A stretch of DNA of 64,000 nt from Fomitopsis serialis (lineage: Eukaryota > Basidiomycota > Agaricomycetes > Polyporales > Fomitopsidaceae), in contig NW_025955104.1 of NCBI RefSeq assembly GCF_022376445.1, positions 43,288 to 107,287 of the forward strand, written 5' to 3'. The notes beneath the pieces were generated by a model, which saw only the letters and a program-made list of their open reading frames with translations, was not told where the DNA came from and did no database searches. The translations under genes were made by a program, and so were the position numbers. This document shows positions 11,055 to 24,779 of this stretch, one piece after another; positions within the stretch are counted from its first letter, which is position 1, and every line of letters starts with the position of its first letter.

Positions 11055-12712
11055 TCACAGTCTAGCGTTGGGGTCATCCGAGAAGGGGTAGTCGATGTAA
11101 CCATGCGGCTCCTCCGGCACATAGTATAAGTCGCGGCTGCCCTTCGCAATAGGGAGGTCCTTCGCAAGCCGCAGGGGTAGGTCGGGCTACAACATAGACT
11201 GAGCGAATATTCTCGCGAACTCAAAGAGAAGACACCGACGTTGGGTATGAACAAGCGGCCGAACGCAATAAGGTCGCCATACTTGTCTGCATCCTCGAAA
11301 GCCGTCTCGCGCGTGTAGTTGCCTGCAGCGATGTACGGGCGCGGCTTCCAGATATCACGCAGGAAGACGTTACTCTGCAAGTGGCAAGTCAGCTTATAGG
11401 GATGGTTAGCGGCATGGTCCATGAACTGACCTCGCCCGGTTGCACGTCCCGGTCGAGGTCCCCGTGCGCGCGCGGCTCTACGACGTGGATGTATGCGAGG
11501 TCCGGGTGCCGTTTGGCGAGCTCAGACACAAGATACCCAAAGGTCGGCTTGGGATCATCCATTAGCATATCTGACGGGAAAGATGTGTACTCAATGCGTA
11601 TGTGCAGTGTCCCTAGTATATGCGCGTTGACGTACCTCCAAATTGGCCCCATGGACTGAAACGGATAGCGGTCTTGTCCGCCCCAATCGCGCTCGCGATG
11701 GCATCGACCACCTCGAGCGCAAACCTGCAGCGATTCTCGATCGAGCCGCCATACTCGTCCGTCCGGTTGTTCGACACGTCCTGCGTAAATTGGTCGACTA
11801 GGTATCCGTTGGCACCGTGGACCTCAACCCCATCGAAGCCCGCGCGCACGGCACAACGAGCAGCATCGCGATACATGCCTATGTACTCTTTGATCTCTAG
11901 CGGGCCGGTCAGTTTCATGAATGCGGCGAGAAAGGGCGGGAGCCATTCACCAGGAATAGTCAAGGGCCTTGGGGTGCGTGGTTCACGCATTAGACGCTTG
12001 TCCCCGGAACTGACGTATGGGAGGCCTTCTCTGTCCAGGACTTCTGGGATTGCTCCGCGTCCAAGCGCCCAGAGTTGGCAGAATATACGCGACCCTTTTT
12101 CGTGGACCACGTCGGTGATCTAAATGGGATACGACGGCGTGGTTAGAGCAAAGCCCTTTCACAGAAGATATTGACAGACAATGAAAATGAAAATGAAAGT
12201 GGTGGTTTCCCCAGGCTGATCCATACTTCAACGACTCTGTCGTCACAGCGCCTCCCCATGATGAATTGAAGTCAATAGCGGACACTTTGACTACCTGACT
12301 ATCGTTCACTGGTTGCTGCCACGGCGCACTGGCATGACTAAACCAAGAAACTGACGGCTATCACCTATCTTCAGATGGACCCGGATGCACGCGACGTGGG
12401 GGGACGCGGCAACATTGTTCTAAGACGTCGAAAAATACTCACCGACTTCCATCCAGCCACCTGCTCGTCATTCCATATTCCCGGAACGTTGTCGAATCCT
12501 CCCGCCTTCGGCGAGATGAATGCCGCTTCCGAGATCAGCAGAGTTCCTGGCATGATCGCACGTTGGCTATAGTAGGTGACCGCAAGGTCGCCATGGACGT
12601 GTGCCTTGTTTGCACGGTACCGCGTGAGGGGGGCCATGACGACTCGGTGCCCAAGCCAGTGCTGTCCAACCTTCACAGGCTGGAAGAGCTTGGGGACAGC
12701 GGGCTGAGACAT
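11055..12712 (-). CDS. Old Yellow Enzyme family NADPH:flavin oxidoreductase, copy 1
   Basis: Six exons (descending): 12712-12443, 12119-11951, 11896-11636, 11570-11431, 11374-11240 and 11186-11055, total 368 residues with every phase closed. N-terminal LFQPVKVG and APLTRYRA carry the FMN-contacting Thr. HGANGYL gives the substrate-binding His173 and Asn176 and the proton-donor Tyr178. NRTDEYGGS and RFALEVVDAI follow, then a C-terminal FGRLFIPN segment that closes the barrel. Enzymes of this class reduce activated C=C bonds of enones and nitro compounds through FMN (family knowledge); the natural substrate here is unknown. Intron 1 is unusually long, 323 bp, against 121 bp in copy 2. It is the distal member of a same-strand tandem pair with 14804-16260. 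Confidence 0.93.
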
Positions 12713-13029
12713 AATTCTATGGGGTGCTCTGGGCTTCGGAGGTGTTAGATTCGGGGGAAGGATTATTCAGTCGAAGGCTGCATGCCGGCGTGCACATATC
12801 GTCCGCCGATAGCGCATAACTTGACGGCGCTGCTCGTTCCACATTCGCTGAGTAAGAGCGTGGAGCCTGTAAGGACACGGGTTATGGCTATTGAATAGAA
12901 TCACGATGACTTATCTGCGGAGAAAGTCCATCTGACCGGAACCAGTCATAGGCACTTACGTTCGTCAACTCCAGGCCGCACCTGTGTTCCTGCGCTTAGT
13001 CTTTGTGGTATCAGTAAAAGTACTGACGA

Positions 13030-14492
13030 TAGTGGTGGCACTTACTGTAAGTAATGGAGCCAAGGCTCTTTCGAATGGCTCCAAGATGGCTTCGGTTGAC
13101 AGTGGACAAGCTCCTTGTGCAGCCCAGGTAGAGTGAAGTCCAGTTCCTGCTGCGCGCCTGGCCTGGACATCATCAGTAGCACCGGCGGGAAAGGACCTCC
13201 CACGGCGTACGCCAATAATCGCGGAAGTCCACGGGCTGGGCCTCCATGAACGGATGGACTCAAGGCGCGCACGCGGTGGGGCTTCCCACCTGTGGAGGAT
13301 ACTCATCTCAGGGGCGGTTCACTATATCACCTGGAGCCTCTACCCCCAGCGAGTGACAGAACACGCGGAAGACCCTACCTAGACATAACTCCTTCGCGAT
13401 CACAGACTGTCCTTGTCCGCGGCCGCTTTCAACAGCTGCCTGACGCTGGATGTCATAATGACGCGCAAAGAACACAGGAGACAGCGCTCAGACGAGATGT
13501 AGTAACATACTTACTTGCGACCTGGACCGGAGTTCTTCATGAGGGTTGGCCCTTCGCATGACTTGGACGGCGGTTTGTGGGTTTTGAGTGGGCGTTGTAC
13601 AAGTGATATGTATTGCCGTGGATCATGGTCCAGGCTGATGAGTCCCACACTACTTGAGAAGTCGTGTCTGAGCTGCATTTGTGTCCCACCGTGCACAGAT
13701 GGGCGAACCTACTTGCTCGCTAGGTCCAAATCGCCAGGGCCAACCAATTGTCACTTGCGCACAGAGCCCTCCAGAGTTGTAACAGAGTCCAGTACTTCAT
13801 CCAGTCTGATAGGACAGGCTGTGGCCGGTGGCAAGGCGGTGACCAGCTGTGATTTGATTGTGAGAGGACGCGAGGCCTGAAGTCGATTGGCGCGTCATCG
13901 GCCGGGACCTTCCAGGAGCCTCTCTACCTCCTGCTCTCCATGCCGCAGCGCGCCTTGCGTATCAGTTCTCCGACTCCAAGCGCACGTCACCAGCGAAGAC
14001 CAGAATGAGCCTCAACAGCGCGCCTTGCTGAGCAGACTGTCGTTCCCACTCCATTGTCTCCTTGTTGATGCACTGCATGTCGATGAATGCACGTCACAAA
14101 CCAAGTCACTGGAGCGTACGTGCCATATGTAGTACACGAGTTGGTCATTCGCAGATAACGGTGAGAGGCAACACCATGACTTACCACTGACATGCCTATT
14201 AAGAGGAACAGCGTTGGAAATACTGGTTCCTCCGAGAACGCCATGAACGATAGCATCAGAGAAGGATGTCATCGATTCATCAGACTGCTAGAAAGAAAGT
14301 AGGAGCGCGTACCAGCGAGGACGGCGTCAAATAGACACATTGTGCCTGTGGGTGCGAGCGGAAGTGACGTGACACAGCAACATGACGTTTCAAAGAGGAG
14401 ACGCACCAGAGTGAGAAGGCGATGTACAGAAGTAGATTTCGCTGTCCGCCTTCAAGCTTCATGCACGAGTGCCTTGAGCACTGGCCAAACAC
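13030..14492 (-). pseudogene. probable decayed fourth membrane-protein paralogue (D)
   Basis: Fragments on the minus strand resemble the membrane family but do not join into one frame. Near 14430 LLLYIAFSLWCVSSLKRH matches the first helix. About 14260-14197 reads EEPVFPTLFLLIGMSV and stops at a GTAAGT donor, exactly as exon 1 ends in paralogues A and C. Weak similarity continues to about 13030, where AIRKSLGSITY stands in the place of the short ESAS-type exon. In-frame stops, including a TGA near 13970, interrupt the parts between. It lies between the two OYE genes on the same strand. Alternatively it is an unrelated gene that I cannot splice. The call is inference. Confidence 0.4.
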
Positions 14493-14803
14493 ATAATTGC
14501 AGAATATTCAATGCAACGTGCTTTCGCGGAAGCTACCGAGTGCTTTGCGCTTGACGCGAACCCTTGCATCGGATTCGCGGCGTAGCAGTCAGAAGGGTTG
14601 CTCTGGCGCGTATGTGACGCGCCGTGATAGGGTTGAGAGGATAAGGGTCCCAGACGTTCGGCGGAATCCTAGCGCTGCGCTGGTATCGGTACAACCGCGG
14701 AAGTATGCGGTTTCCTTGTCGAGGTGCAAGAAAGCCCTTATTCTGAGTAGTTCCTGTTTCGTATACATCTATTTCCACAGCCGTATGTCTATACCTAGGT
14801 AGA

Positions 14804-16260
<1,457 letters not shown>

Positions 16261-16804
16261 AGCGCTATGGGACCCTCTGCGTCTCGAAGGTGGTGGTTCG
16301 GAAAGAAAGTAGTTGGGTCGAAGGGCGCATGCCTCTGTCAGCCTCTGTACACATGGTGCTGCTCAATGCACATCCGCTGAGTAAGTGTAGCCTACGCCCT
16401 ACTTACTTATTAGTATAATAATACTCCTCCGGACACGGCACGACGACTTACATATCTTCGGATGAGGTTCTACCGGTGCCAGTTTGGTCCCAGTCACTCT
16501 AATTATTAGATACTCACATCTACCGCGCCTGAGTCGCCGATCAACGTGTTCTTATGTCTGGCATTGGCTCATCGATACCAGTACTGAGCGATAGAGTGGT
16601 CATCAAGCACGGAGTGAGCGATGTGATTGACTTAGGACAGAGGAAACGGGACGATTTCAGTCTTTCACAACGGTGTTGGCATCCACGTGGGAACACGCTC
16701 GTGACTATGTGACTCGAAGTGTGACAGGACGCGTTTTGGACGCGTCGCTGACCCAGGTCGCTTGTTCCACCTACCCGTCTACCATCTACTTATGTTGTAC
16801 GGGA
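16261..16804. other. divergent intergenic region between OYE copy 2 and RAD17
   Basis: No gene seen. It must contain the promoters of two genes that start on opposite strands. Confidence 0.5.
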
Positions 16805-19591
16805 ATGTCGCAGAAATCATTGAAGTTGCAGAAACGTTCTCAGCAAACGGCAGCCCTCCGTAGTACCTTACGCCTGGATGCTCCAGTGTCAAGCGGTCCG
16901 CCGCCAGCGAAGAAACAGAAGACCAGGACGGTCTCATCGGTGTGTATAGTTGTTCAGAGCGCCTGCGATCATGTTGAAGATAATGATTGCTTCAGCATAT
17001 AGATTACTAGGCCGCCAGTCTTTGACCTGACTAGCAGCCAACCAGATGCCTCACAAGACAGGGCCGCGACAAAGAACAAAGGCAAAGGAAAGGCGAGATT
17101 GGACGTGATTTTGCATAATAAGTCCACTGTATGCGGTTCTGGTGAGTAGAAGCGGTCATCCATCGGTCATGACTAACCAGCCATCGACTGCCGGTAAGAC
17201 GACCGTTTGTGGGTGGACCGATACGAACCCACCACTGAGGTGAATCAGCGCCGTCCACTCGATTATGCATACGCAGCGTATGAACGCACGCTGATCCTTG
17301 ACATAGGACGAACTAGCCGTCAACAAGCGGAAAATACAAGACACTCGCCAATGGCTCCTAGAAGCCCTCAACGGCGGACCTGCTGGAAAGCTCACCAAGT
17401 ATCGCGTACGCATTCTCAAGCTACACTCCACACATCTACTCAGCTACCACCCTGGTATATTACAGCGCATCTTGGCCCTGACGGGTCCGGCAGGCACAGG
17501 CAAGACCGCGACATTGCGCGTCCTGTCGCGAGAGCTTGGTTTTGAGATCATCGAGTGGCGAAATAGCATGGACGAGCGATTCACGCGCGAAGACTCCGAC
17601 GACGCTGAATACAATATCGATGGCGACTGGGAACCATACGAGGGCCTCTCCGATAAGTTCCGCAACTTCCTCGCACGCGCATCGAGTTGCCGCTCTGTGT
17701 TCAGTGCGCCGGCGTCCAGCATTCCGCCCACGTCGTCACAAGCACAGTCACAACCTCTATCACAGCTGCAGTCGCGTTCGAAGTCATTCACACAAAGCCA
17801 AAGCCAGCCACGCTCGTTCGTGCCCATATCTGCGTCCCAGTCCTTCACAACATCCATCCCTCCTGCGAGGCCCGCCCCACAAGGGAGGCGAGTCATTCTC
17901 CTCGAGGACCTCCCCAATATTCTGCATCCTGGCACACAATCCGCCTTCCACGTAGCACTCGACGCATTCGTCGCGCTGCCGGATACGGGCTCGGCGCCGC
18001 TTGTGCTAATCGTCAGCGATGCGGGGCTGCGCGGAGAGGACACTGGCGCAGATGGTACTGGCGGGAGCACGACCTGGAGGCGCACAAAGGAGGCTGTGGA
18101 CATCCGGAGTGTGCTGCCGCCGCACCTATTGAGCTCCCCATATGTCACGCAGATTGGGTAAGCTGTGCTCCATGCGGGCCGTTGCAAGGTTATACTGACG
18201 TCTGTTCTCTAACCCCGGCGAATACAGCTTCCGCCCAATCGCGCCTACCTATCTTCGCCCCGCGCTGCAGTCCCTTCTCAACAAGCACTTCACTGGAGGC
18301 GGGAGCCCAATCTCCAAGGACGTCCTAAACCTCATTGTCGACTCGGCAAACGGCGACATCCGCAGTGCGATCATGGCGCTGCAATTCGCTTGTAGCGCAA
18401 GCGGTAGCTCGACAGGAAAGAAGAAGAAAGGCGGGGACGCGGGTGCCAGGGCAGTGATAGAGTCGGTGACGCGGCGGGAGCAGAGCCTCATGCTGTTCCA
18501 CTTGTTGGGCAAGCTATTCTATAACAAGCGTGAGTGCTGCACTGCATCGAAGGTGGAACGGGATGGCAAGGGCTCATGCCATGGACGTAGGGAAGGGCGA
18601 TCCGCCAAATCCGAATGCATCTGCGAAGGACCTCCAGCGCGACCGCGATATCGACTCGAAATTGAAGAAACAACCACCGTTGCCCACCCACCTCAAAGAG
18701 CACGCACGGCGGACGTCAAGAGTAGACGTCGAGGTACGTGCTCGACCCTGTTGTCCTACCAACGTTGATCCGACTACGTGGTATGTAGATGTTGTACGCA
18801 GACTCGCCGATCGACGCGTCCCTCCTGTCCCTCTACGTACACCAGAACTACACGCAATACTCCAACGACCTCAGCGAGTGCGACACGCTCGCAGATTGGC
18901 TGAGCTGGATCGACGCGAACGGGGCGGAGAGTGTGGGTACTTTCATCCTTTCTCCACTGTGGTAGTGCTCATGAGACCATATCTTCAGTGGCACCAAGCG
19001 AACCCTCATCGCTTCCACCTCCTCGCACTCAGCACCCTACATTCTCTGCCTTCCCCTGTGCAGCGTCGGAATCAGAAGTCGTACAAGCCCGTGTTCTTCG
19101 AGACGCTGCAGCGCGAGCGGGACGCAGAGGATGGGCTGCGGGATGTACAAGACTGGCTCCTGCGTGTATGTCATTTATTTTCGTGTCAGAAATGCGCTCG
19201 GAGTGCTCACGCTGCGGACTATGCTTTAGGACGCGGAGTTGGGTGCTGGGGCTTGGAGCAGACGAAACATCGCGCTCGAAATCGGAGGTGTCCTGAAGGC
19301 GAGAGATCTCGCTGGTACGCTTCTCCCGTTTTCTCTTCCACGTCATCGTTAACAGCTTTTCGCACAGGTCGCCGTCCAAATTCTGCTCCGCCCACCCACC
19401 GGATGTTCTCGAGGCTTGAGTTCAGTCAGGGCTCCGCCGGTCCTGTGCAGCTGTCGGAGGAGGGAGGCGATACTCCGGAGGACGACCCTGACGTGGACGA
19501 GGGACCAGTCTCTGGGACCCGAGTTGCAGAGGCCGAAGAAGAGTCGCGGGCGCATGGATGGCTTGAGGACGACGATATCGAGGAGTTCTAG
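16805..19591 (+). CDS. RAD17: RAD17-type checkpoint clamp loader
   Basis: Eleven exons: 16805-16939, 17003-17141, 17199-17239, 17307-17405, 17466-18157, 18228-18529, 18591-18733, 18789-18932, 18989-19165, 19230-19314 and 19368-19591, giving 726 residues. A basic, disordered N-terminus is followed by LWVDRYEPTTE, DELAVNKRKIQDTRQWLLEA and the Walker A motif GPAGTGKT at about residues 145-152. LVLIVSDAGLRG sits at the Walker B/sensor region, then FRPIAPTYL, NGDIRSAIMALQF, RKGDPPNPNAS and LHSLPSPV, all typical of Rad17/Rad24. The tail is very acidic. Rad17 with the small RFC subunits loads the 9-1-1 clamp at damaged DNA in the nucleus (family knowledge). Several introns are about 50-70 bp. The 41-nt exon 3 is essential for the frame. 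Confidence 0.93.
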
Positions 19592-20243
19592 GTCGATGAT
19601 GCCCGTTGTAACACTACGCTCTATGGTGCTGTGGTTCATCTTTCTACGATCCTAATGCTATTGAGATCTTGGCGTTCGTGCACCCACCTGGACATCAGTC
19701 ACGCCGGTACATGGCTCAGGCCTTACTGCCAGCCATCCGACGTCCTTCAGGCCATGTTTTCCAACATCTGGCCGTGCTTCGTCTTCACCACCGCGCTCGC
19801 ATCCGGTTCGGGCGGAGCCTGAGGGAGTGCGGCGCGTCGTGCGGAACCCTCCGGGCTCGACGACGCATGGCGGGAAAAGGCACTTGTCTTGATGTGTCAG
19901 CTAGGATTGAGTAGTGCCTCGGTAAAAGCAGAGTCAAACCCACTGCGCCGCACCTGGAGGGTCCTTGCATGAGACCACTTGCATAGGCAGAACCCCACGC
20001 CACAGACGCGTCGCGACGCGTCAAGGGTGCACGTGGCCGGCGGGGCTTGCTATCGTCATGCTCGCACATCCCGATCAACGACGTTCGCAGGACGCCTCTG
20101 AGTCTTAGTCACTGTCCGAATGGCTCAGCCACTTCTCACCGTATCTCTCTCTCCGCATCCTCCTCGACGCAGTCGCGCGGCGAGGATCATTGCAGCAGTA
20201 CACCGCAGCTCACAACCGCATTGAAAGAACTCAGTACACAACG
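19592..20243. other. intergenic, no gene seen
   Basis: Spacer between RAD17 and the dioxygenase gene, which are on the same strand. A pyrimidine-rich stretch with TCTCTCTCC near 20140-20155 may belong to the core promoter of the downstream gene. Confidence 0.4.
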
Positions 20244-20942
20244 ATGCCGATCGCACCGCCAATCAACTTCCCCAAGTGGCTCGCGGAGAACGGGCACCTG
20301 CTCAAGCCGCCGGTGAACAACTTCTGCTTGTACTCGGGCAAGGACTACGTGATCATGGTCGTCGGCGGGCCCAACGAGCGCAACGACTACCACGTCAACG
20401 AGACCGAGGTGCGTGCGCCGCAGGCCATCACACGAGCTGGGGTCGGCGCTGACCCGGCGACGTAGGAGTGGTTCTACCAGCACAAGGGCGGGATGCTCCT
20501 GCGCGTGGTGGACGACGGCGAGTTTAGGGACATCAGGATTGAGGAGGGCGAGATGTTCCTGCTTCCGGGTGCGTCCCTCTGCGCGCGATGAGCAGGAGTT
20601 CCGTCCGCTGACGGCTGTATGCGGCAGCGAACACCCCGCACAACCCCGTGCGCTTCGCGAACACCATCGGGCTCGTCGTCGAGCGCGTGCGCCCGGCCGA
20701 CGCGACTGGTGAGTCTGCGATTCACGCGCCCCCCTGAGAGCGTGCGTTGATATGCTGTCGACGCAGACCGTCTGCGCTGGTACTGCAAGGCACCGGCACA
20801 CACGACCCCCACGGTCATCCGCGAGGATTCGTTCTACTGCAGCGACCTCGGCACGCAGCTGAAGCCGCTCATCCAGAACTGGATGAACAACGACGCGGTC
20901 CGGAAGTGCCCCGAGTGCGGGACCGTCGCCGAGGCGAAGTAG
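20244..20942 (+). CDS. BNA1: 3-hydroxyanthranilate 3,4-dioxygenase
   Basis: Four exons, 20244-20408, 20466-20568, 20628-20708 and 20767-20942, give 174 residues, the usual length. The small cupin domain holds the iron ligands His50, Glu56 (HVNETEEW) and His94 (NTPHNPVRF). Arg46, Arg98 and Glu108 are placed to bind substrate. C-terminal cysteines 123, 141 and the pair in KCPECG (164, 167) fit the rubredoxin-like iron site of some family members. The enzyme opens 3-hydroxyanthranilate to 2-amino-3-carboxymuconate semialdehyde, the last committed step from tryptophan to quinolinate and NAD in the cytosol (family knowledge). No other BNA gene is adjacent. Exon 1 begins at the first ATG before the conserved FPKWL segment. 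Confidence 0.95.
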
Positions 20943-21402
20943 GCTGGAGGGATGAGGATTGTTTATGCGTAACGTTATCGTGTTCGAAGGTCAAGGTGGA
21001 ACATGAGCGATGGTGATGTTCTGTACGTTATTAGTTTTGACGATGCAGAGTCGAGTGATCTTCCTGTGCACAGCTCATGTCCTGGTCTAAGAAAGCCGAC
21101 AATTCCGAGTGCTCTATCACAGCCACCGGCGAGTGCTATACACTGCTTTTATACGGCGGCCCCACAGCCTAGGCGTCAACTATCTTCCGACGACATACCG
21201 GCACCGTCATGCCCCATACGACGTCATGGGGCGCAGGTCTGCGCGCACTGCGCAGCGCAAGTGTGCGCCAGTCGGCCAGGGGCGTCCGACCGGCGAGGGC
21301 GTTCCCCGATATGGCAAGCCACTTGCCTAGTACGGCCCATAACCTGCTCCCCTGGCCCGCCCTGACATCTCCACAAGTATGATGTAACCACCACATCCAA
21401 CG

Positions 21403-21414
21403 CGTATATAAGTC
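21403..21414 (+). promoter_or_regulatory. TATA box of the Gln/Gly-rich gene
   Basis: TATATAAG about 95 bp upstream of the ATG at 21505, followed by a C-rich leader (many CCC and CAC repeats). Strong TATA elements of this kind often mark highly or inducibly expressed fungal genes. Confidence 0.6.
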
Positions 21415-21504
21415 GCCGCTGCCAGTGCAGACTCCCAATTACCCACCTCTTCACCCCCACCAAACCTACGACCCCCACCCACGCACATCACCCCCACCAC
21501 CACC

Positions 21505-22067
21505 ATGGACAACTCGAACTGGCAACAGTCCCAGAACACCGACAACTACAGCGACCAGGGCACGGGCCAGGGCAGCACGTACGACAGCATGCAGGGCGGC
21601 GGCGGCCAGCAGCAGCAGCCGCAGCGCGGCATGGGCGGCGGACAGGGCGCGTTCGGCTCGGGCGTCTCGGGCGGCTACGGCGGGAACGACGACCAGAGCC
21701 AGCAGAACTCGCAGGGCCAGGGCCAGGGTCAGCAGTACTCGCAAGGGCAGGGTCAGCAGCAGGGCCAGGGCCAGCAGCAAGGCCAGACCCAGGGCGAGAA
21801 GCAGGACTGGCTCGATAAGGGCATCGAGTCGATCGGGTCCAAGGTCGGCTACAATGTAGTGAGTACTGTCTTGTGTGGCGACGAGGTGACGGGTGCTGAC
21901 GAAGTTGCGGGGAATAGAAAGACACCCAGGCCGACAGCGCGGGCGACTTTATCAACAAGCAGTTCAACAAGCATACTGGTGCGTATGGCGGGCTGTTTCG
22001 GATATCGGCGAATGCTGATGCGTGTCTCGTCCATTGTATAGGTCGCAAGCTTCCTGGTGTTCAGTGA
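21505..22067 (+). CDS. small Gln/Gly-rich protein with conserved C-terminal segment
   Basis: Exons 21505-21858, 21918-21978 and 22042-22067 encode 146 residues. The first 90 or so are low-complexity: a Ser/Asn/Gln start, a GGGG-QQQQ stretch and repeats of the type QGQGQQQ. After this comes an ordered-looking tail, DWLDKGIESIGSKVGYNV, then DSAGDFINKQFNKHTGRKLPG. The tail contains amphipathic helices. No signal peptide or membrane segment is visible. The gene at 60787-61393 has the same design: low-complexity body, tail beginning LDSGVENVAQKAGFNV, and an intron in the same place and phase after the NV pair. I know no assigned function; small Gly/Gln-rich fungal proteins are often stress-induced. 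A strong TATA box fits that, but this is inference. Confidence 0.8.
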
Positions 22068-22850
22068 GAATGTACGCATCGACGTCGCAGCTGAGGAAGG
22101 AGGGATGGACTCTACACATGTTGTATCATTACCAGTTCTGAAGACACAGAAATATCACTCGCCGCATGAATAGGGCGTGTTGCCATTGCGCCAGGTGTAA
22201 CTTGCGAACCGACTGTCGGTGAAAGCAGAGTGAGTCGATTTCCGATGAACGAGAACAAAGGTTGGTTGGCGTCGTGAGACCAACCTCCGCCATCGGAGGT
22301 CCTCAAAGTCAGTGCGCCGAGCGTGACCACATCAGGGACGGAAGGAGCTGGTGATGGTTGATCGCTCCGAAGGCAAGCGCAAGGATGTCAGAGCAGGATG
22401 GCGCGCCCAGGAGGTACTATGTAAGTGACCCGCGTCAAGCCATTTCTGGACGAAGATGCCATTGACCACGGATGACGTCGACAGCGTGCAGCGCCTCCGT
22501 CAGTAGCTCTCGGTGCGATAGAACTCACATGTAGGATGCGAAGCAGCGATGTTCGGCGCGTGTCGAACATAAGTACGTCGTACGGATAGCAGCCGCCGAA
22601 TGCTCTGGCTGTCGATCACGTCAAAAGATATGCCAAACACTGTTGAGCCACCCTGGTGATTAACGTGTGCGACGTCTCTAGTCGGCCGTCCTCTTGCGCA
22701 ACGTCTGTGTCGTCCTCGTCGCGCGTGGCACACGGCGCGTTTGCATTTCGACGATTGTAACAGTTGTTTGCACGCGTGCAAACCAGCACGAAGGCACAGC
22801 AAGACACACACCATTCACTTCGAGAACAGGATCCGCGCGAGTTACAGACA
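22068..22850. other. intergenic, no gene seen
   Basis: Tail-to-tail spacer between the Gln/Gly-rich gene and the unknown gene at 22851-24335. Bases from about 22790 onward belong to a sequence that recurs near 27290-27420. Confidence 0.4.
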
Positions 22851-24335
22851 CTACACGACGTCCGCCGAGTCGTTGGCCAGTTTGACAGGCGGGCACGCGT
22901 GCACGAAGCGGCCCACGTGTGCTCCGATGGCGTCCCCGCCGAGGACGGTCATGATGTCGACGAGGGCCTGGAGAGCGTGCGGGTCCGAAGCGTCGACGGC
23001 GGGGTCTGCCTGCAGGGCGTGGGACGATACAGCGTCGAGGACGGGGACGAAAAGACGCGAGCGGCCACGGACGAGCATGTCCGCGGCCCACGTCGGGTCC
23101 AGGAGGACGCCCGGACCGAACTGCATGCGACGCGGGGCAGACGCAGACGAGGTGAGTGGTAGCGGAGGGCAGAGGACAGCGGGCGGGACGCACCGTGTTG
23201 TACAGCCGGCGGAGGCGGTTGCGGGCGGTGACGGTGTGCCCGACCGCGTTGCGCCACGGCGCATATTGCGCCGTGGACTGCTTCACCTTCTGCGTCCGCG
23301 CGTCCTCCGTGAGGCCCTCGAACTCGTGCGCGAACGCGGGGTCCTGCGTGAACGCGGCGCGGTAGAAGGCGCCCTTCCACTTTTTGCCCCCGGGGAGCGC
23401 GTCCCGGGCCTGCCAGTCGGTGGCGAATTTGACGGCCTCGATCTGGAGGAGGACGAAGGAGACGGCGGTGTGGGCGGCGCGGCCCTTGTCCGTCGTTACG
23501 AGGGACTGGATGGACCATCAGAGAGGCGCATATAGTCGCGCTCCCTGGTGACACGCACCTTGTGGCGCATCTCCAGCCGCTGCGTGATGCTTGCGATGTC
23601 GTCGTGTGCGGCGGAATAAAAGACGATGTCTGCAGTGGTGACGACGCTGTCGGCGAAAGCGCCAAACACGCCGGCCTGGAGGCGGCACGTCAGATGTGTG
23701 CCCCGGACGCGTATGGTCGGGCTGCTTACCCAGTCGTGGAGGGATGCGTGTGGTAGGCCGCGCAGGAGGCGGGCCAACGCGCGGTCCTCGAGGTCGGCGA
23801 CACTGCGCTTGATGCGGTCACCGAAGAGCACCTCTGCGACCTCAGAAGGGGACGGTGGGTCGGCCCCGAGACTGGTGAGAATGTGCGTGACGCGGAGGGC
23901 GACAGTGGCCTGCTTCGGGTCGATGTCGAGGCTCGTGTCGCGCGGCTCCTCGTAAGCGGTGTCGTCTTCGATATCTTCGTTCTCGCGTGGAGCATGCTCC
24001 TCGCTGCTCGGCTTGCAGTCACGGTCGACGTGCATGCGAGACTCGCTGCGCGGCTCCTCCGAGTCGACCTGGACATCGTGTTTGCGCTCCTCTTCATACG
24101 AGTCTTCGCGTTTGAGCAGATGGCTGGACGCGTCGCCGTGTTCCTTGGTGGTCGCAAGAATCTTGGAGACGACATCATAGAGGACCGAGCGGCGGTTGCA
24201 TACAGAGACCAGTTCGCGAGCATCTGCTGAGGTGAGAGGCGGCTGGAGCTCTGCACAGAGCAGCGCGATGGCGTCGAGGTGGTCGAGGATGGCCTGCAGA
24301 GCCATGCTAGTGGTATCGGTCAGAGCAGCAGACAT
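22851..24335 (-). CDS. hypothetical protein, 452 aa
   Basis: Exons 24335-23559, 23505-23194 and 23120-22851 close in phase to 452 residues. Intron 1 is 53 bp (GTGCGT..CATCCAG with a CTGAT branch site) and hides an apparent stop; intron 2 starts GTGCGTCC. The N-terminal 80 residues are helical with a conserved-looking SADARELVSVCNRR. Residues about 85-160 are highly acidic and disordered (Glu/Asp/Arg-rich). The C-terminal half is a compact-looking mix with LHDWVSSPTIRVRG, VTARNRLRRLYNT and DPTWAADMLVRGRSRLF. No signal peptide or membrane helix. I do not recognise the family. A TATAAATA element about 30 bp upstream fixes the start. Its 3' end is partly duplicated near 27290-27420. Confidence 0.75.
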
Positions 24336-24410
24336 GCGAGGGCGAGTGCGCGCCGAGCTATTTATACGTATGGACGCGTTCCGTGCACTACTGCTGTCGA
24401 GTCCCACGTC
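24336..24410. promoter_or_regulatory. compact bidirectional promoter
   Basis: Only 75 bp separate the minus-strand ATG at 24335 from a plus-strand ATG at 24411. A TATAAATA motif (minus sense, about 24358-24366) points at the minus gene. Confidence 0.45.
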
Positions 24411-24776
24411 ATGGCCACCAGCGGCGGATTGGACGTGGAGTCGCCAGATGCATTCCCTTGGGACGTCCTTCTAGAACACGTCGCAGAGCAGGATCCACTG
24501 GGGGGCCCACGCGACTCGATCCGTGTCGAGAGGCTCCGAGTCTCAGTCCCCGAGAGGTGCGTGCGCCCAGAGATGTCGAGCTCGCACGGAACGCACCCTG
24601 GGCTTGAGCAGAAGGTCAGAGTGGCAGAGTGTCGGTGCTGGTCAGCTGCAGGTGTAAGTGCGGCGCAGGTCAGTGGGATAGCCTATGCAGAGGGCGCTGT
24701 GGCTTGGGAGTGCAGATTTCACCGATGTTGTCTAGGTCGGTCAAGGTCATCGTTGACAGTACGCTATGTAGGCTAG
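24411..24776 (+). CDS. short ORF of unknown function, probably a truncated gene
   Basis: The first 48 codons look coding: acidic and well ordered, with FPWDVLLEHVAEQDPLGG and a GTGCGT donor-like site after VSVPER. The rest of the 121-codon frame has odd Cys/Arg-rich composition and several unused-looking splice signals (GTCAGA, GTAAGT), and no good downstream exon is found before the SDR relic at 25.05 kb. The original gene may have lost its 3' part in the rearrangement that shaped this area. It shares a divergent promoter with 22851-24335. No family recognised. Confidence 0.35.
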   Translation: MATSGGLDVESPDAFPWDVLLEHVAEQDPLGGPRDSIRVERLRVSVPERCVRPEMSSSHGTHPGLEQKVRVAECRCWSAAGVSAAQVSGIAYAEGAVAWECRFHRCCLGRSRSSLTVRYVG

Positions 24777-24779
24777 TGG

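Noticed and set aside
23460..23530. Apparent stop codon and frameshift in the 22851-24335 gene
   Set aside because: A 53-bp intron (23558-23506, GTGCGT..CATCCAG) with a proper branch site removes it and keeps phase.
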